Below are positions 52,286 through 60,061 of a DNA stretch of 64,000 nt, piece after piece. A program made the position numbers and the translations under genes. Location: the NCBI RefSeq assembly GCF_900099965.1, contig NZ_FNDJ01000028.1, positions 62,001 through 126,000 of the forward strand, given 5' to 3'. This DNA is from Nonomuraea jiangxiensis (GTDB taxonomy: Bacteria > Actinomycetota > Actinomycetes > Streptosporangiales > Streptosporangiaceae). The notes below the pieces were generated by a model. It made no database searches. It worked only from the letters and a program-made list of their open reading frames with translations, and was not told the origin of the DNA. Position 1 is the first letter of the stretch, and the number at the start of each line of letters is the position of its first letter.

Positions 52286-52705
52286 CTACGTAAGATCTCC
52301 GTCCGTCCGGGCATCTTCGCTGGTCAGGCTCGGCATCATTCCGAACAGCATCTTGCAGAGCATGGCCGTGAACACGAAGCCGGACACCACGGGAATCGTT
52401 ATCGACAAGGCAAACGAAAGACCCTGGTGGGATACCCAGGAGTCGTAGTCCGGCTGGAAGACGAAGACGCCCAACATGGCGAAGGGCGCCATCAGGCCTA
52501 TGAGCGGCCAGACAGGCAGGCGAGCCAACCACGCGGCCGTCATGCTGAGCGGGAAAGGTGCCAGCGCGACCGCTATCGCCAAGTTGACCTCGGATTCCGA
52601 GTCGTCGACCGGCCAGGCGAGGAGGAGCAGCAGTAGGACCGCCGCCACGGATCCTGCCAAGGCCGACCGCAATAAGAGACGCACAGTGAGATTGTCGCGG
52701 ATCAA
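52286..52705 (-). CDS. small polytopic membrane protein
   Basis: 139 residues with four hydrophobic segments (GSVAAVLLLLLLAWPV; AIAVALAPFPLSMTAAWL; LIGLMAPFAMLGVFV; ALSITIPVVSGFVFTAML). The start is uncertain: the frame opens at a TTG without a clear ribosome binding site. Unrecognised. It stands alone between two plus-strand genes; no promoter was assigned. Confidence 0.6.
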   Translation of the reverse strand: MIRDNLTVRLLLRSALAGSVAAVLLLLLLAWPVDDSESEVNLAIAVALAPFPLSMTAAWLARLPVWPLIGLMAPFAMLGVFVFQPDYDSWVSHQGLSFALSITIPVVSGFVFTAMLCKMLFGMMPSLTSEDARTDGDLT

Positions 52706-53001
52706 GATCGGACAGGTCGATAGCTGTCAGAGACTTACTCCCCTCGACGGTCAGTCACGACCGTGTGCAGATGGGATCGCCTGACGGCCGGTAGCTATTT
52801 TCGCGTGCCCTACCGGCAGACAGATGACTGATTGTGACGCTTCCCATTGATCTGAGGCAGTGGTGGAACGAGTCTTTCCAATCACAACTGATCAGCTGGT
52901 GTTTCAGTACATGGGAACGGACGGCCGTCGTCGGGTCACCGCATATGAACAAGAACCGTGGACCGCGGTCGAATGGCTCGCGTCCTGCCGAGAGGCGGTT
53001 G

Positions 53002-53808
53002 GTGCCTCTCTCGGTCTGGCTGTGTTCCGACACCACATCCGACACAGCCAAGGCCAGTCGCCGCGCTACCGAAGCAGTCTGCGTTCGGCACCACCGGGCC
53101 GTGGGACAGGAACTGGCACGGCATCTGATCGGTGCCTGTACCCGTCCAGGCGGGGTCGTTGCGGATGTCTTCACGACGAGCGAGACCGTGCTCGTCGCAG
53201 CGGCGGAGATGGGACGGCTGGGGATCGGTTGCGTTCCGCGTCTCGCAGTCGCTCAGCATCTGGTCGGTCGTCTACGGCAGGAACTCACGGCGGATCGGCG
53301 GGCGGCGGTGAGGCTACGTCCTCATGGGCCGCATGAGATTCGGGAAGCGCTGCTCGGTCTCGAGGGCACGGTTGAGTTGCTGATAGCGGCTCTCCCGCCC
53401 TATCCCAATGCCGGATGGGCGGTCGGGTCAGGGGCGGCGTCGTGTCCCTCGTGCAGGACGGAGGGGCCGACTCTTGCGATGCCACAACTCGGCCGATTCC
53501 TGGCGGACGCGCGGCATGTGCTCGCGCCGGGCGGTCACTTGGCGGTGATCACGACAGCACGGCATGAGCAGGGCAGGCTGGTGGACCTGGCTCCGGGGAT
53601 CATCCGGCATGCGAGTGCGGCCGGGCTGGCTTACGTGCAGCACGTCATCGCGGTGCGTGTGCCCGTTGAGGGGGACGCGCTGGTTGTCCAGGCTGGTCCG
53701 GCCGAACTGGCGCAGCTTCGCCGGGCTCAGTCCGCAGAGCTGCCGCCAGTAGTGTCGGTGCACGCGGATGTCTGCCTGTTTGCTCGTCTCGGCGGTGGTG
53801 CTCGATGA
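53002..53808 (+). CDS. degenerate DNA-methyltransferase-like protein, paralogue of the next gene
   Basis: 268 residues from GTG 53002; the frame is open back to 52834 but looks non-coding there. It aligns by eye with the methyltransferase encoded next: TRPGGVVADVFTTSETVL near residues 47-65 corresponds to the SAM-binding motif but has lost the C/G-rich loop, and ALPPYPNAG near 130 replaces TSPPYG. Catalysis is doubtful. A Cys pair (CPSCR) follows. ATGA overlap with the next gene suggests the two proteins work together, perhaps as a heterodimer with this one providing recognition. Confidence 0.72.
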   Translation: MPLSVWLCSDTTSDTAKASRRATEAVCVRHHRAVGQELARHLIGACTRPGGVVADVFTTSETVLVAAAEMGRLGIGCVPRLAVAQHLVGRLRQELTADRRAAVRLRPHGPHEIREALLGLEGTVELLIAALPPYPNAGWAVGSGAASCPSCRTEGPTLAMPQLGRFLADARHVLAPGGHLAVITTARHEQGRLVDLAPGIIRHASAAGLAYVQHVIAVRVPVEGDALVVQAGPAELAQLRRAQSAELPPVVSVHADVCLFARLGGGAR

Positions 53809-54668
53809 GCGAGAGCGTGCTGCCGTCAGTGCTGGCCACGGGCCAGCTGCAGTCGCGAGTGCAGCGGCAGGGTCGGTATGTCGCGGAGTCGATGAGGCAT
53901 CCGGGCAAGATGCTCCCGTCGATCGCCTCCCAGATCATCTCCGCGTTCACTGAGCCGGGGGACCTGGTAGTGGATCCGATGTGCGGGATCGGGACCACGC
54001 TGGTGGAGGCGGTGCACCTGGGGCGGCATGTCGCCGGGATGGAGTACGAGGCGGACTTCGCTGCTCTCACCGCCGCCAACGTCCAGCACGCCCGCTCTCA
54101 AGGCGCTGCGGGATTCGCTCGGGTGGCCTGTGGCGACGCGCGGAACATCGCGACCGTGCTTGGGGATCTGCAGGGGATGGCGGCGCTGGTGCTCACCTCT
54201 CCGCCGTACGGGATGAGGACGCACGGTCACGTGCAGTGCGGTAGCCGCGAAGGCGGCGGGCCGGTGAAGAAGTCGAACCACCGGTACTCCACCAACAAGG
54301 GCAATCTTGCCCACCAGCGGCTGCCCCAGCTGATGGAGGGCTTCGGACAGATCCTCGCGGGGTGTAGGGAACTACTGCAGCCCGGCGGAGTTGTCGCGAT
54401 CACGATTCGGCCGATACGGGTCGACGGGCAGCTCGTAGACCTTCCTGGCCAGGTCATCGAGACCGCAGAGGCGGCTGGCCTGGTGCTCACACACCGCTTG
54501 GCGGCGTTGCTGTGCGGGCTGCGTGATGGCCGGCTGATAAACCGGGCGTCGTTCTTCCAAATGCTGGAGGCGTGGAGAAGCCAGGAGAAGGGGCAGCCAG
54601 TGTGCGCTGCAGCCCACGAGGATCTTCTCATTCTCCGCATTCCCAAGCCCTCGCCCCGAAGCCGCTGA
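53805..54668 (+). CDS. SAM-dependent DNA methyltransferase (TSPPY motif)
   Basis: 287 residues. Motif I DPMCGIGTTLVEA near 57-69, catalytic motif IV TSPPYG near 131-136, and GGVVAITIRPIRVDGQLVDLPG downstream indicate an amino-methyltransferase of the N4-cytosine/N6-adenine type (TRM11-like folds are the alternative). Translationally coupled to the degenerate paralogue upstream. In the ICE it may protect the element or alter host methylation (inference). Confidence 0.83.
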   Translation: MSESVLPSVLATGQLQSRVQRQGRYVAESMRHPGKMLPSIASQIISAFTEPGDLVVDPMCGIGTTLVEAVHLGRHVAGMEYEADFAALTAANVQHARSQGAAGFARVACGDARNIATVLGDLQGMAALVLTSPPYGMRTHGHVQCGSREGGGPVKKSNHRYSTNKGNLAHQRLPQLMEGFGQILAGCRELLQPGGVVAITIRPIRVDGQLVDLPGQVIETAEAAGLVLTHRLAALLCGLRDGRLINRASFFQMLEAWRSQEKGQPVCAAAHEDLLILRIPKPSPRSR

Positions 54669-55479
54669 CGCGGACCGAATAGCCGCATAAGCCTCAATAA
54701 GGCGCGCTGGATGGCGGAGAAGTGCCGTCACGTGTTCTCAAACTGCATGGTGTCAAACTCGGGAGCGTTCTTTCCTGAGGAGTCGATCCGCCTTTCGCGC
54801 CCTACGCGTAGTAAGCGATAGGCGTAACCGCCCCACGTGGTTGAGATGAGACGTGACGACCATAAACGTGCTGGCCATATGGCTTGACGATCGGGCCAGA
54901 GGTGCGGGTTCATGCCACGGGCCCCACGGCCTAAGACACCCGCTATTCCATGTGATCGCCATAGGGGATTTCGGGGTGACAGGAGAAGTGTTCGGTCGGC
55001 CAAGCATATGAAAGGAGGTTCTATGTATGAAGGTCAGTCCCCTCATCAAACGCCGAGCCAGTACCTAATTCGCATGTAGCGATGTCGAGCCATACACCGC
55101 CTACGTGCAGCGGCCCCCGACCTGGCCACACATCCGCCAAGACGATCGCCAGGCCGAGGGCCATCCCACCCCAACTCACTGGAGAGGATGAATTCATCTT
55201 GCACCACCTTGCCTGCTCCCATGCCGTACTCACGGTGACCAATCGCCTCGATGGTCCAACAGACGACAGTTGCGCTGAACAGCAGACCGATGCGACGCAC
55301 TCCACCAAGCCATATCCGTCACCGGCGACGTCGACTTCACGACCCGCCCACTCTTTCGCCGCGGCGGGATCGGCCAACGCTGGGGCGGCACCCTCTCTGG
55401 GAGGCAACGCTTCGCGTCACCCGAGTCTCAACCAGAGCCATCTCATCAATACGGAGCCCTCTGCCCGGGGCGGTGACCG
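54669..55479. other. intergenic region before the excisionase, mostly non-coding
   Basis: 811 bases. Overlapping frames on both strands lack support. A GCCATATGGC palindrome occurs around 54873, and a small frame with an excellent ribosome binding site begins at 55023. The promoter of the excisionase-integrase pair must lie here. No att repeat could be identified by eye. Confidence 0.4.
55023..55079 (+). CDS. possible 18-residue leader or small peptide
   Basis: ATG at 55023 follows AAAGGAGG by 4 bases, the best ribosome binding site in the region, and encodes 18 residues ending in TAG at 55077-55079. No similarity is claimed. It could be a leader peptide controlling the downstream genes or a chance frame. 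Confidence 0.3.
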   Translation: MYEGQSPHQTPSQYLIRM

Positions 55480-55671
55480 ATGAGCAGGTACGACGAACTG
55501 CTGACCGTCACGCAGGTCCTCGAGGAACTGGGCGGTGTTTCCCGCCGCACGTTCTACCGCTGGCGCCAACTCGGCCGAGCGCCGGTGTGCATCCAACTGC
55601 CCAACCTCGAACTCCGCGTCTGGCGGAGCGACCTCAACGCCTGGATCGAGTCACGACGGGAAGCAGCATGA
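55480..55671 (+). CDS. xis: excisionase-type helix-turn-helix protein
   Basis: 63 residues. The pattern LLTVTQVLEELGGVSRRTFYRWRQL with a C-terminal RVWRSDLNAWIESRR is the MerR/AlpA-type excisionase fold. Its stop overlaps the integrase start (ATGA), so they are co-expressed. It should bias the integrase towards excision of the element. Confidence 0.87.
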   Translation: MSRYDELLTVTQVLEELGGVSRRTFYRWRQLGRAPVCIQLPNLELRVWRSDLNAWIESRREAA

Positions 55672-57032
55672 AGACCACCTACGACGTGAAGCTCGGTGGG
55701 ATTCAGCAGCGCTTCGACCGGGACAGGACCGCCTACGTCGCCCGATGGCGCATCGCCGGCAAGGAGAAGTCCAAAAGCTTTCGGAGTAAAGGGCTGGCCA
55801 GTGCGTTCATGTCAGATCTGCGGCAAGCGACCAAGGTAGGGGAGGAGTTCGACATCGCTACCGGTCTACCGGCTTCGATGTTGGCGCCCGAGTCCATCGG
55901 CCCCTCCTTCCTGGAGTTCGCCCAGTCCTATGTTCTTCGCCGCTGGAACACATCGGCGGCTCGGACACGAGAAACGGACGCGTACGCGCTCCTGTCGCTG
56001 GTCCCCGCCCTGGTGACAGATGCCCCTCGCCGTCCCACAACCGAAGCGCTGCGAGAGGTGCTCCGGAATCACGCACTCCTCCCGCAGAACCGACGGCTGG
56101 AACTCACCACGACGCAAGCCGCAACTTTGACCTGGCTGGAGCGCGCTTCCCTGCCACTGGCAGCTCTGGGAGAGCCGCACGTCCTACGTACAGCCCTGGA
56201 GGCGATCTCGGTAACCTTCGCCGGGTCCCCGGCGGGGGCGAACACAGTGCGTCGCAAGCGCGCCGTTCTCCATCACCTGCTTGAACACGCCGTAGAGCAG
56301 AAGGTGTTCGACAGCAATCCGATGGACGGCATCAAGTGGACCGCACCCAAAGCCGTCACGGTCATCGACCCTCGCACGGTGGTCAATCCCGTCCAAGCAC
56401 GGCAACTCCTCGACGCCGTACCCAAGGTCGGACGCAACCGGGGCGCACGACTCAAGGCACTATTCGCCTGCATCTACTACGCCGCACTCCGGCCAGAGGA
56501 GGCAGCGGATCTGCGACAGAGGAACTGCACGTTGCCCGAATCGGGGTGGGGGATGATCGTTCTGGAGAAGGCGCGGCCCCAGGGCACGAAGCGCTGGACC
56601 AACTCGGGCGAGACCCACGAGCCCCGAAACCTAAAGCATCGAGCAGACAAGGAGACACGGGAGATCCCGATCCCACCTGTCCTGGTCGCCATCCTCCGCG
56701 AGCACATCGCCGAGTACGGCACGGCGAGGGACGGCAGGATCTTCCACACGGGCACGGGTGGCACCTACTCCAGCTCGGCGCACTCCTACGTCTGGCAGGA
56801 GGTCCGCAAACTCGTCCTCAGCCCTGAACAGATCACCTCGTCTCTGGCGGGCCGACCATATGACCTACGCCATGCGGCGGTCTCGCTGTGGCTGAACGCA
56901 GGCGTACCTGCTGTTGAGGTCGCGAAGCGCGCTGGCCACAGTGTGGAGGTCCTGCTTCGGGTGTACGCGAAGTGCATGGACGGCCAGCAAGAGCACATCA
57001 ATTCGAAGATCGCTGATGTGCTGACCGATTAG
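55668..57032 (+). CDS. int: tyrosine recombinase (ICE integrase)
   Basis: 454 residues from the ATG overlapping the excisionase stop. The C-terminal catalytic domain has AALRPEEAADL (catalytic Arg), LRHAAVSLWLNAGVP (His-x-x-Arg), AGHSVEVLL (His) and RVYAKC with the nucleophilic Tyr. The N-terminal half holds the arm-type/core-binding domains. It integrates and, with the excisionase, excises the element. Two hairpins follow. The attachment site was not identified; no tRNA lies beside it. Confidence 0.92.
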   Translation: MKTTYDVKLGGIQQRFDRDRTAYVARWRIAGKEKSKSFRSKGLASAFMSDLRQATKVGEEFDIATGLPASMLAPESIGPSFLEFAQSYVLRRWNTSAARTRETDAYALLSLVPALVTDAPRRPTTEALREVLRNHALLPQNRRLELTTTQAATLTWLERASLPLAALGEPHVLRTALEAISVTFAGSPAGANTVRRKRAVLHHLLEHAVEQKVFDSNPMDGIKWTAPKAVTVIDPRTVVNPVQARQLLDAVPKVGRNRGARLKALFACIYYAALRPEEAADLRQRNCTLPESGWGMIVLEKARPQGTKRWTNSGETHEPRNLKHRADKETREIPIPPVLVAILREHIAEYGTARDGRIFHTGTGGTYSSSAHSYVWQEVRKLVLSPEQITSSLAGRPYDLRHAAVSLWLNAGVPAVEVAKRAGHSVEVLLRVYAKCMDGQQEHINSKIADVLTD

Positions 57033-57070
57033 GTCGTTGGAGCAACGACGGCCCCGGCCAAGCCGGGGCC
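57033..57070. terminator. tandem hairpins after the integrase
   Basis: First hairpin: GTCGTTG/CAACGAC with a GAG loop (57033-57049, starting at the base after the stop). Second: GGCCCCGGC/GCCGGGGCC with a CAA loop (57050-57070). They lie between the convergent integrase and Mrr-like genes and probably end both transcripts. Confidence 0.75.
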
Positions 57071-57156
57071 CGTCTCACTTGGCGCTCGGCGACCTCTACC
57101 GTTGGCGGACCATTACGGCTGAGGAGCGTCGTCGATCGGTTCCTCCAAGTGAGTCA

Positions 57157-58059
57157 TCACATCCCTCGGAGGAAATTCGTGTCGATCACCACGTCCTCTA
57201 CCTGGCGAATTGTGGTGGTGACTCCGATTCCGTACTCCTTGAGCAGGTCACAGAGCTGATCACCATCGATGAGATCGATGGGCGTGGCTCCATCGCGAGT
57301 GGCTTCCTTCTTGGCGGGTTCGGTGAACGTTCCCGTTGTGATCATCAGTCCGCGGTCCCCGCGTCCGCTCAACGCGCCGCGGAAGGCCTGGACTTCGGGC
57401 GCGCCCACAGTCCCGCGGTAGCGCTTGCACTGGAAGAAGACTGGAAAGCTGACGAGTGAGATCCGGTACTTCCCCCAGCCGTCGATGCCGCCATCGCCGG
57501 AAAGCTTGGTGACGTGGGTGTTGGAAAAGCCGGCCTCGCGCAAGAGCCGCTGCGAAAGACGCTCGAAGGCGTCCGGGGGCATCGCGAGTAGGGCCTCACG
57601 GAGAACCTCCCGCCAGGCTTCCTGCCCAGCCTCCACGTCGCTGCTGTTGGGAAGCGGCAGCTCCTGTCTGGGAGGAGCGACCGCCTCTCGTGGCAGATCA
57701 GTGATCTGGTCGCTCTCCTGGCGCGGCCTATTTCGAACGGCCGACTGGTAGTCCCTGTGGAGCTTCTCGATCTCGTCGAGTCGTACGGTGCGTCCGTACT
57801 CGGTGAGAGACCACACCCGCTTGCTGTTGGTGAGGAGCCCCATGCCCTTGAGGTAACTTCTCGCCCAGCCGATCCGTTCCTCCAGCAGGGTCTTCGCCCC
57901 CTTGTTATTGAGGACGGCCTGTTGCTCTTCCGGGAACTGCTCGTTCTCGATGACCTTGGAGCTGATCTCGGTGATCGATCCGGAACCGTCGAGGTCTCGG
58001 ACGGCCGTGAGGGTGGGCCATAAAAGATCCTTGTACGTGGGCACTGTTGGGCTTGTCAC
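57157..58059 (-). CDS. Mrr-like type IV restriction endonuclease
   Basis: 300 residues from the GTG at 58059, chosen because VPTYKDLLWPTLTAV is the usual Mrr beginning; a GTG at 58107 is also possible and neither has a strong ribosome binding site. The N-terminal winged helix (about 1-100) matches Mrr_N. The C-terminal Mrr_cat domain has GDGGIDG (Asp193) and FFQCKRY (Gln210, Lys212), the PD-(D/E)xK-type catalytic set. It cleaves modified DNA in known relatives. Converges on the integrase across the hairpins. Confidence 0.87.
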   Translation of the reverse strand: MTSPTVPTYKDLLWPTLTAVRDLDGSGSITEISSKVIENEQFPEEQQAVLNNKGAKTLLEERIGWARSYLKGMGLLTNSKRVWSLTEYGRTVRLDEIEKLHRDYQSAVRNRPRQESDQITDLPREAVAPPRQELPLPNSSDVEAGQEAWREVLREALLAMPPDAFERLSQRLLREAGFSNTHVTKLSGDGGIDGWGKYRISLVSFPVFFQCKRYRGTVGAPEVQAFRGALSGRGDRGLMITTGTFTEPAKKEATRDGATPIDLIDGDQLCDLLKEYGIGVTTTIRQVEDVVIDTNFLRGM

Positions 58060-58130
58060 AGGGGGATCATGGCAGATAGATCCGACAATTTCGCTCAGGG
58101 GCTGCACCTGCCGTCAACAGTATTCATGAG

Positions 58131-59282
58131 TCAGCACAAATTGCGGTGGTACGTCAGATAGTGCGTATCGACGTCGTGACCGGGAACGGTGCGCAAGGTG
58201 CCCATCGACTCGCTGGTAAGCCGGTTGACCACTGTGAGGTCGTCCCTGACGACAATCGCGCCCTGGTCGAAGAGCACGTGGTCGTTCGGGCATAGGCACA
58301 GGAGATTGCCTGCCACGTCGTGACCGTCGTGCGGGCTGCCGAGCGGGCGGATGTGCGCTCCCTCGGCGTACGGGCCGTGGGGGAGCAGCAGGCGAATCCC
58401 GCAGATCTGGCAGGTGTGATCGTGCAGCGTCTTGATCAGTCGTGAGAGCGCGTTGTCCCGGATGATCCGTCTGACTGTGGCCAGGCGGCGCTCCGGGGGA
58501 CGATTCTGAGGCGGCGTGAGCGGCTCGTCGTCGGCATCGTCCAGGCCGACGCGTGTGAGCAGCGCGTTCTGGTCCACGTTCGGGAAGTAGGTGCTCAAGA
58601 GGTATGCGGTCGCTTGAGACCGTACGGTCTCGTCCTGCGTCACCAGGTCGTAGACCCACTCGCGGAGACCGGAGAGCGGCTGATTGCGGCTCATCCATCC
58701 CAGAGGTGGGCTGCCACTGGGTTGAGGCGGCTCCGGGTGATCGGGCAGCGTCCATAACCCGAAATGGGTGAGCTTCAAGACGGGGTACTCGGGGTTGGGC
58801 TGGTCGCCTTCAAGTCCGTACTCGTTGATGAGCGCACTGATCTCAGCGCGTGTGACACTCCAGGGAGCGATGCGTTCCTGTCGATGTGCGGCTCGGCCGA
58901 GCGCCCATAGCAGGGTGAGCGGTTGGTGGCGCTTGGGTCGGCCGTTGGAAGTAGCGGCGTCGAGATTCCTGATCTTGTCAAGGAACATCCCGGTGGGCGA
59001 CGCATCCCGCCGCGAAGTGACGAGAAACCCGAGGTGGCCGAAGACTCTCCCGACTGTGGCAGATCCTCCGGAGAACTCCGCAGCCCGAAGCGGGCGCCCA
59101 CCGACACCACGGTGTGCTACGCCGGCGATGGCCTTGGAGTCATAGCGGCGTCCGTTGTGGATGATGAAGTAGTCGCGCGCCTCGCGGTAGCCGTACCGAT
59201 CGAGGAAGGCGTCGCGGCCCAGCTGGTCGTACTCCTCAATGGCCGCCAGGACCATCTCACGATCAATGTCTGATAAAGCCAT
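58131..59282 (-). CDS. ScoMcrA-like type IV restriction HNH endonuclease (head domain, probable sulfur-binding domain, HNH)
   Basis: 383 residues from ATG 59282; 77 upstream open codons are not supported. Residues 1-90 resemble the N-terminal head domain of ScoMcrA (REMVLAAIEEYDQLGRDAF, YFIIHNGRRYDSKAIAGVAH). About 110-240 resembles the sulfur-binding domain that reads phosphorothioate DNA (KRHQPLTLLWALGRAAHRQ, YPVLKLTHFGLW). The HNH nuclease (C291, C294, H310, N326, C331, H335) cuts. Known ScoMcrA restricts phosphorothioate and 5-methylcytosine DNA. The SRA domain seems absent. Confidence 0.82.
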   Translation of the reverse strand: MALSDIDREMVLAAIEEYDQLGRDAFLDRYGYREARDYFIIHNGRRYDSKAIAGVAHRGVGGRPLRAAEFSGGSATVGRVFGHLGFLVTSRRDASPTGMFLDKIRNLDAATSNGRPKRHQPLTLLWALGRAAHRQERIAPWSVTRAEISALINEYGLEGDQPNPEYPVLKLTHFGLWTLPDHPEPPQPSGSPPLGWMSRNQPLSGLREWVYDLVTQDETVRSQATAYLLSTYFPNVDQNALLTRVGLDDADDEPLTPPQNRPPERRLATVRRIIRDNALSRLIKTLHDHTCQICGIRLLLPHGPYAEGAHIRPLGSPHDGHDVAGNLLCLCPNDHVLFDQGAIVVRDDLTVVNRLTSESMGTLRTVPGHDVDTHYLTYHRNLC

Positions 59283-59509
59283 TGGATCACGATATGTCCG
59301 GCGACTGACAGTCGCGTGAGCGTTGAGCATGCGGAGGGGCGAGCGGGAGAGCGGGAGAGCTGCCGTGGTGGGCGCCAGACTCGGTTGCTGGCCGCGAGGG
59401 CCGTGCCGCAGGATCATCCCGAGCACGTATGTGGCGCCGCCTTCTTGGCTATGGCTGGGTCGCTCGTCGCGGGCTGATAAAGCCAAGACGTCCGGGGCAG
59501 ATTGATAAC

Positions 59510-60061
59510 TCATCCGGGTGATGAAGAGAGAAGCTGAGGCTTGAGCTGCCTGGCGAACTCAATAGCATCTGCGCGAACGTCTCGGCCAGGCGCGCCGCGG
59601 TAGATTCTGACGGAAAGAAGCTTCGATTCATCGGATGCCCATGTGAGCGCGTAGGCACCCACCGGAGCGCCATCCTTATCCTTTATTAATGCACTGAAAC
59701 CAGGGCCCAGGTAGTCCGGCAGAGAAACTCCCTTCTCGCTTGCTCTGGTAGCTTCGAGGCTCTGGGCGGACGTATCCATTGGATCGTGGAGTTCGATTAA
59801 CATCCAGGCGGGTTCTGAAGCGTTCGGCAATCTGGTCACTTGGCAATATGCAAAATGATCTACCGAGGTCGTGCCGTCCGCATAGAATTCGGCCAGGCCG
59901 GTAGCGCGAGCGATGGCGTCGTGCGATACAAGGCCGCACTCTCGAGGCTCGGCGGTAACGTTACCCAATGGGCGCTGATCCCGTTGTGGAGGAGAACTAG
60001 AGCAGCTGGTTGCGAGCAAGAGGGCGGTGAGCGAGGCCAACAGGAACGATCGGCTGGTCAT
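59510..60061 (-). CDS. lipoprotein of unknown function
   Basis: 183 residues from the ATG overlapping the previous stop (TAATG). A lipoprotein signal, SFLLASLTALLLATSCSSS, ends in a lipobox Cys near residue 20. The mature part has a Cys pair (ECGL, HFAYCQV) typical of small exported alpha/beta lipoproteins (DUF3558-like in layout). Third gene of a three-gene unit with the large and small proteins upstream; probably anchored outside the membrane. Confidence 0.8.
   Translation of the reverse strand: MTSRSFLLASLTALLLATSCSSSPPQRDQRPLGNVTAEPRECGLVSHDAIARATGLAEFYADGTTSVDHFAYCQVTRLPNASEPAWMLIELHDPMDTSAQSLEATRASEKGVSLPDYLGPGFSALIKDKDGAPVGAYALTWASDESKLLSVRIYRGAPGRDVRADAIEFARQLKPQLLSSSPG

Noticed and set aside
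55251..55667. In-frame extension of the integrase upstream of 55668
   Set aside because: It runs through the excisionase gene and non-coding DNA; the ATG overlapping the excisionase stop is the natural start.
276..57032. The integrase remnant and intact integrase ends as attL/attR direct repeats
   Set aside because: They are homologous coding sequence at roughly two-thirds identity by eye, not an exact repeat, and so unlikely to be attachment sites.
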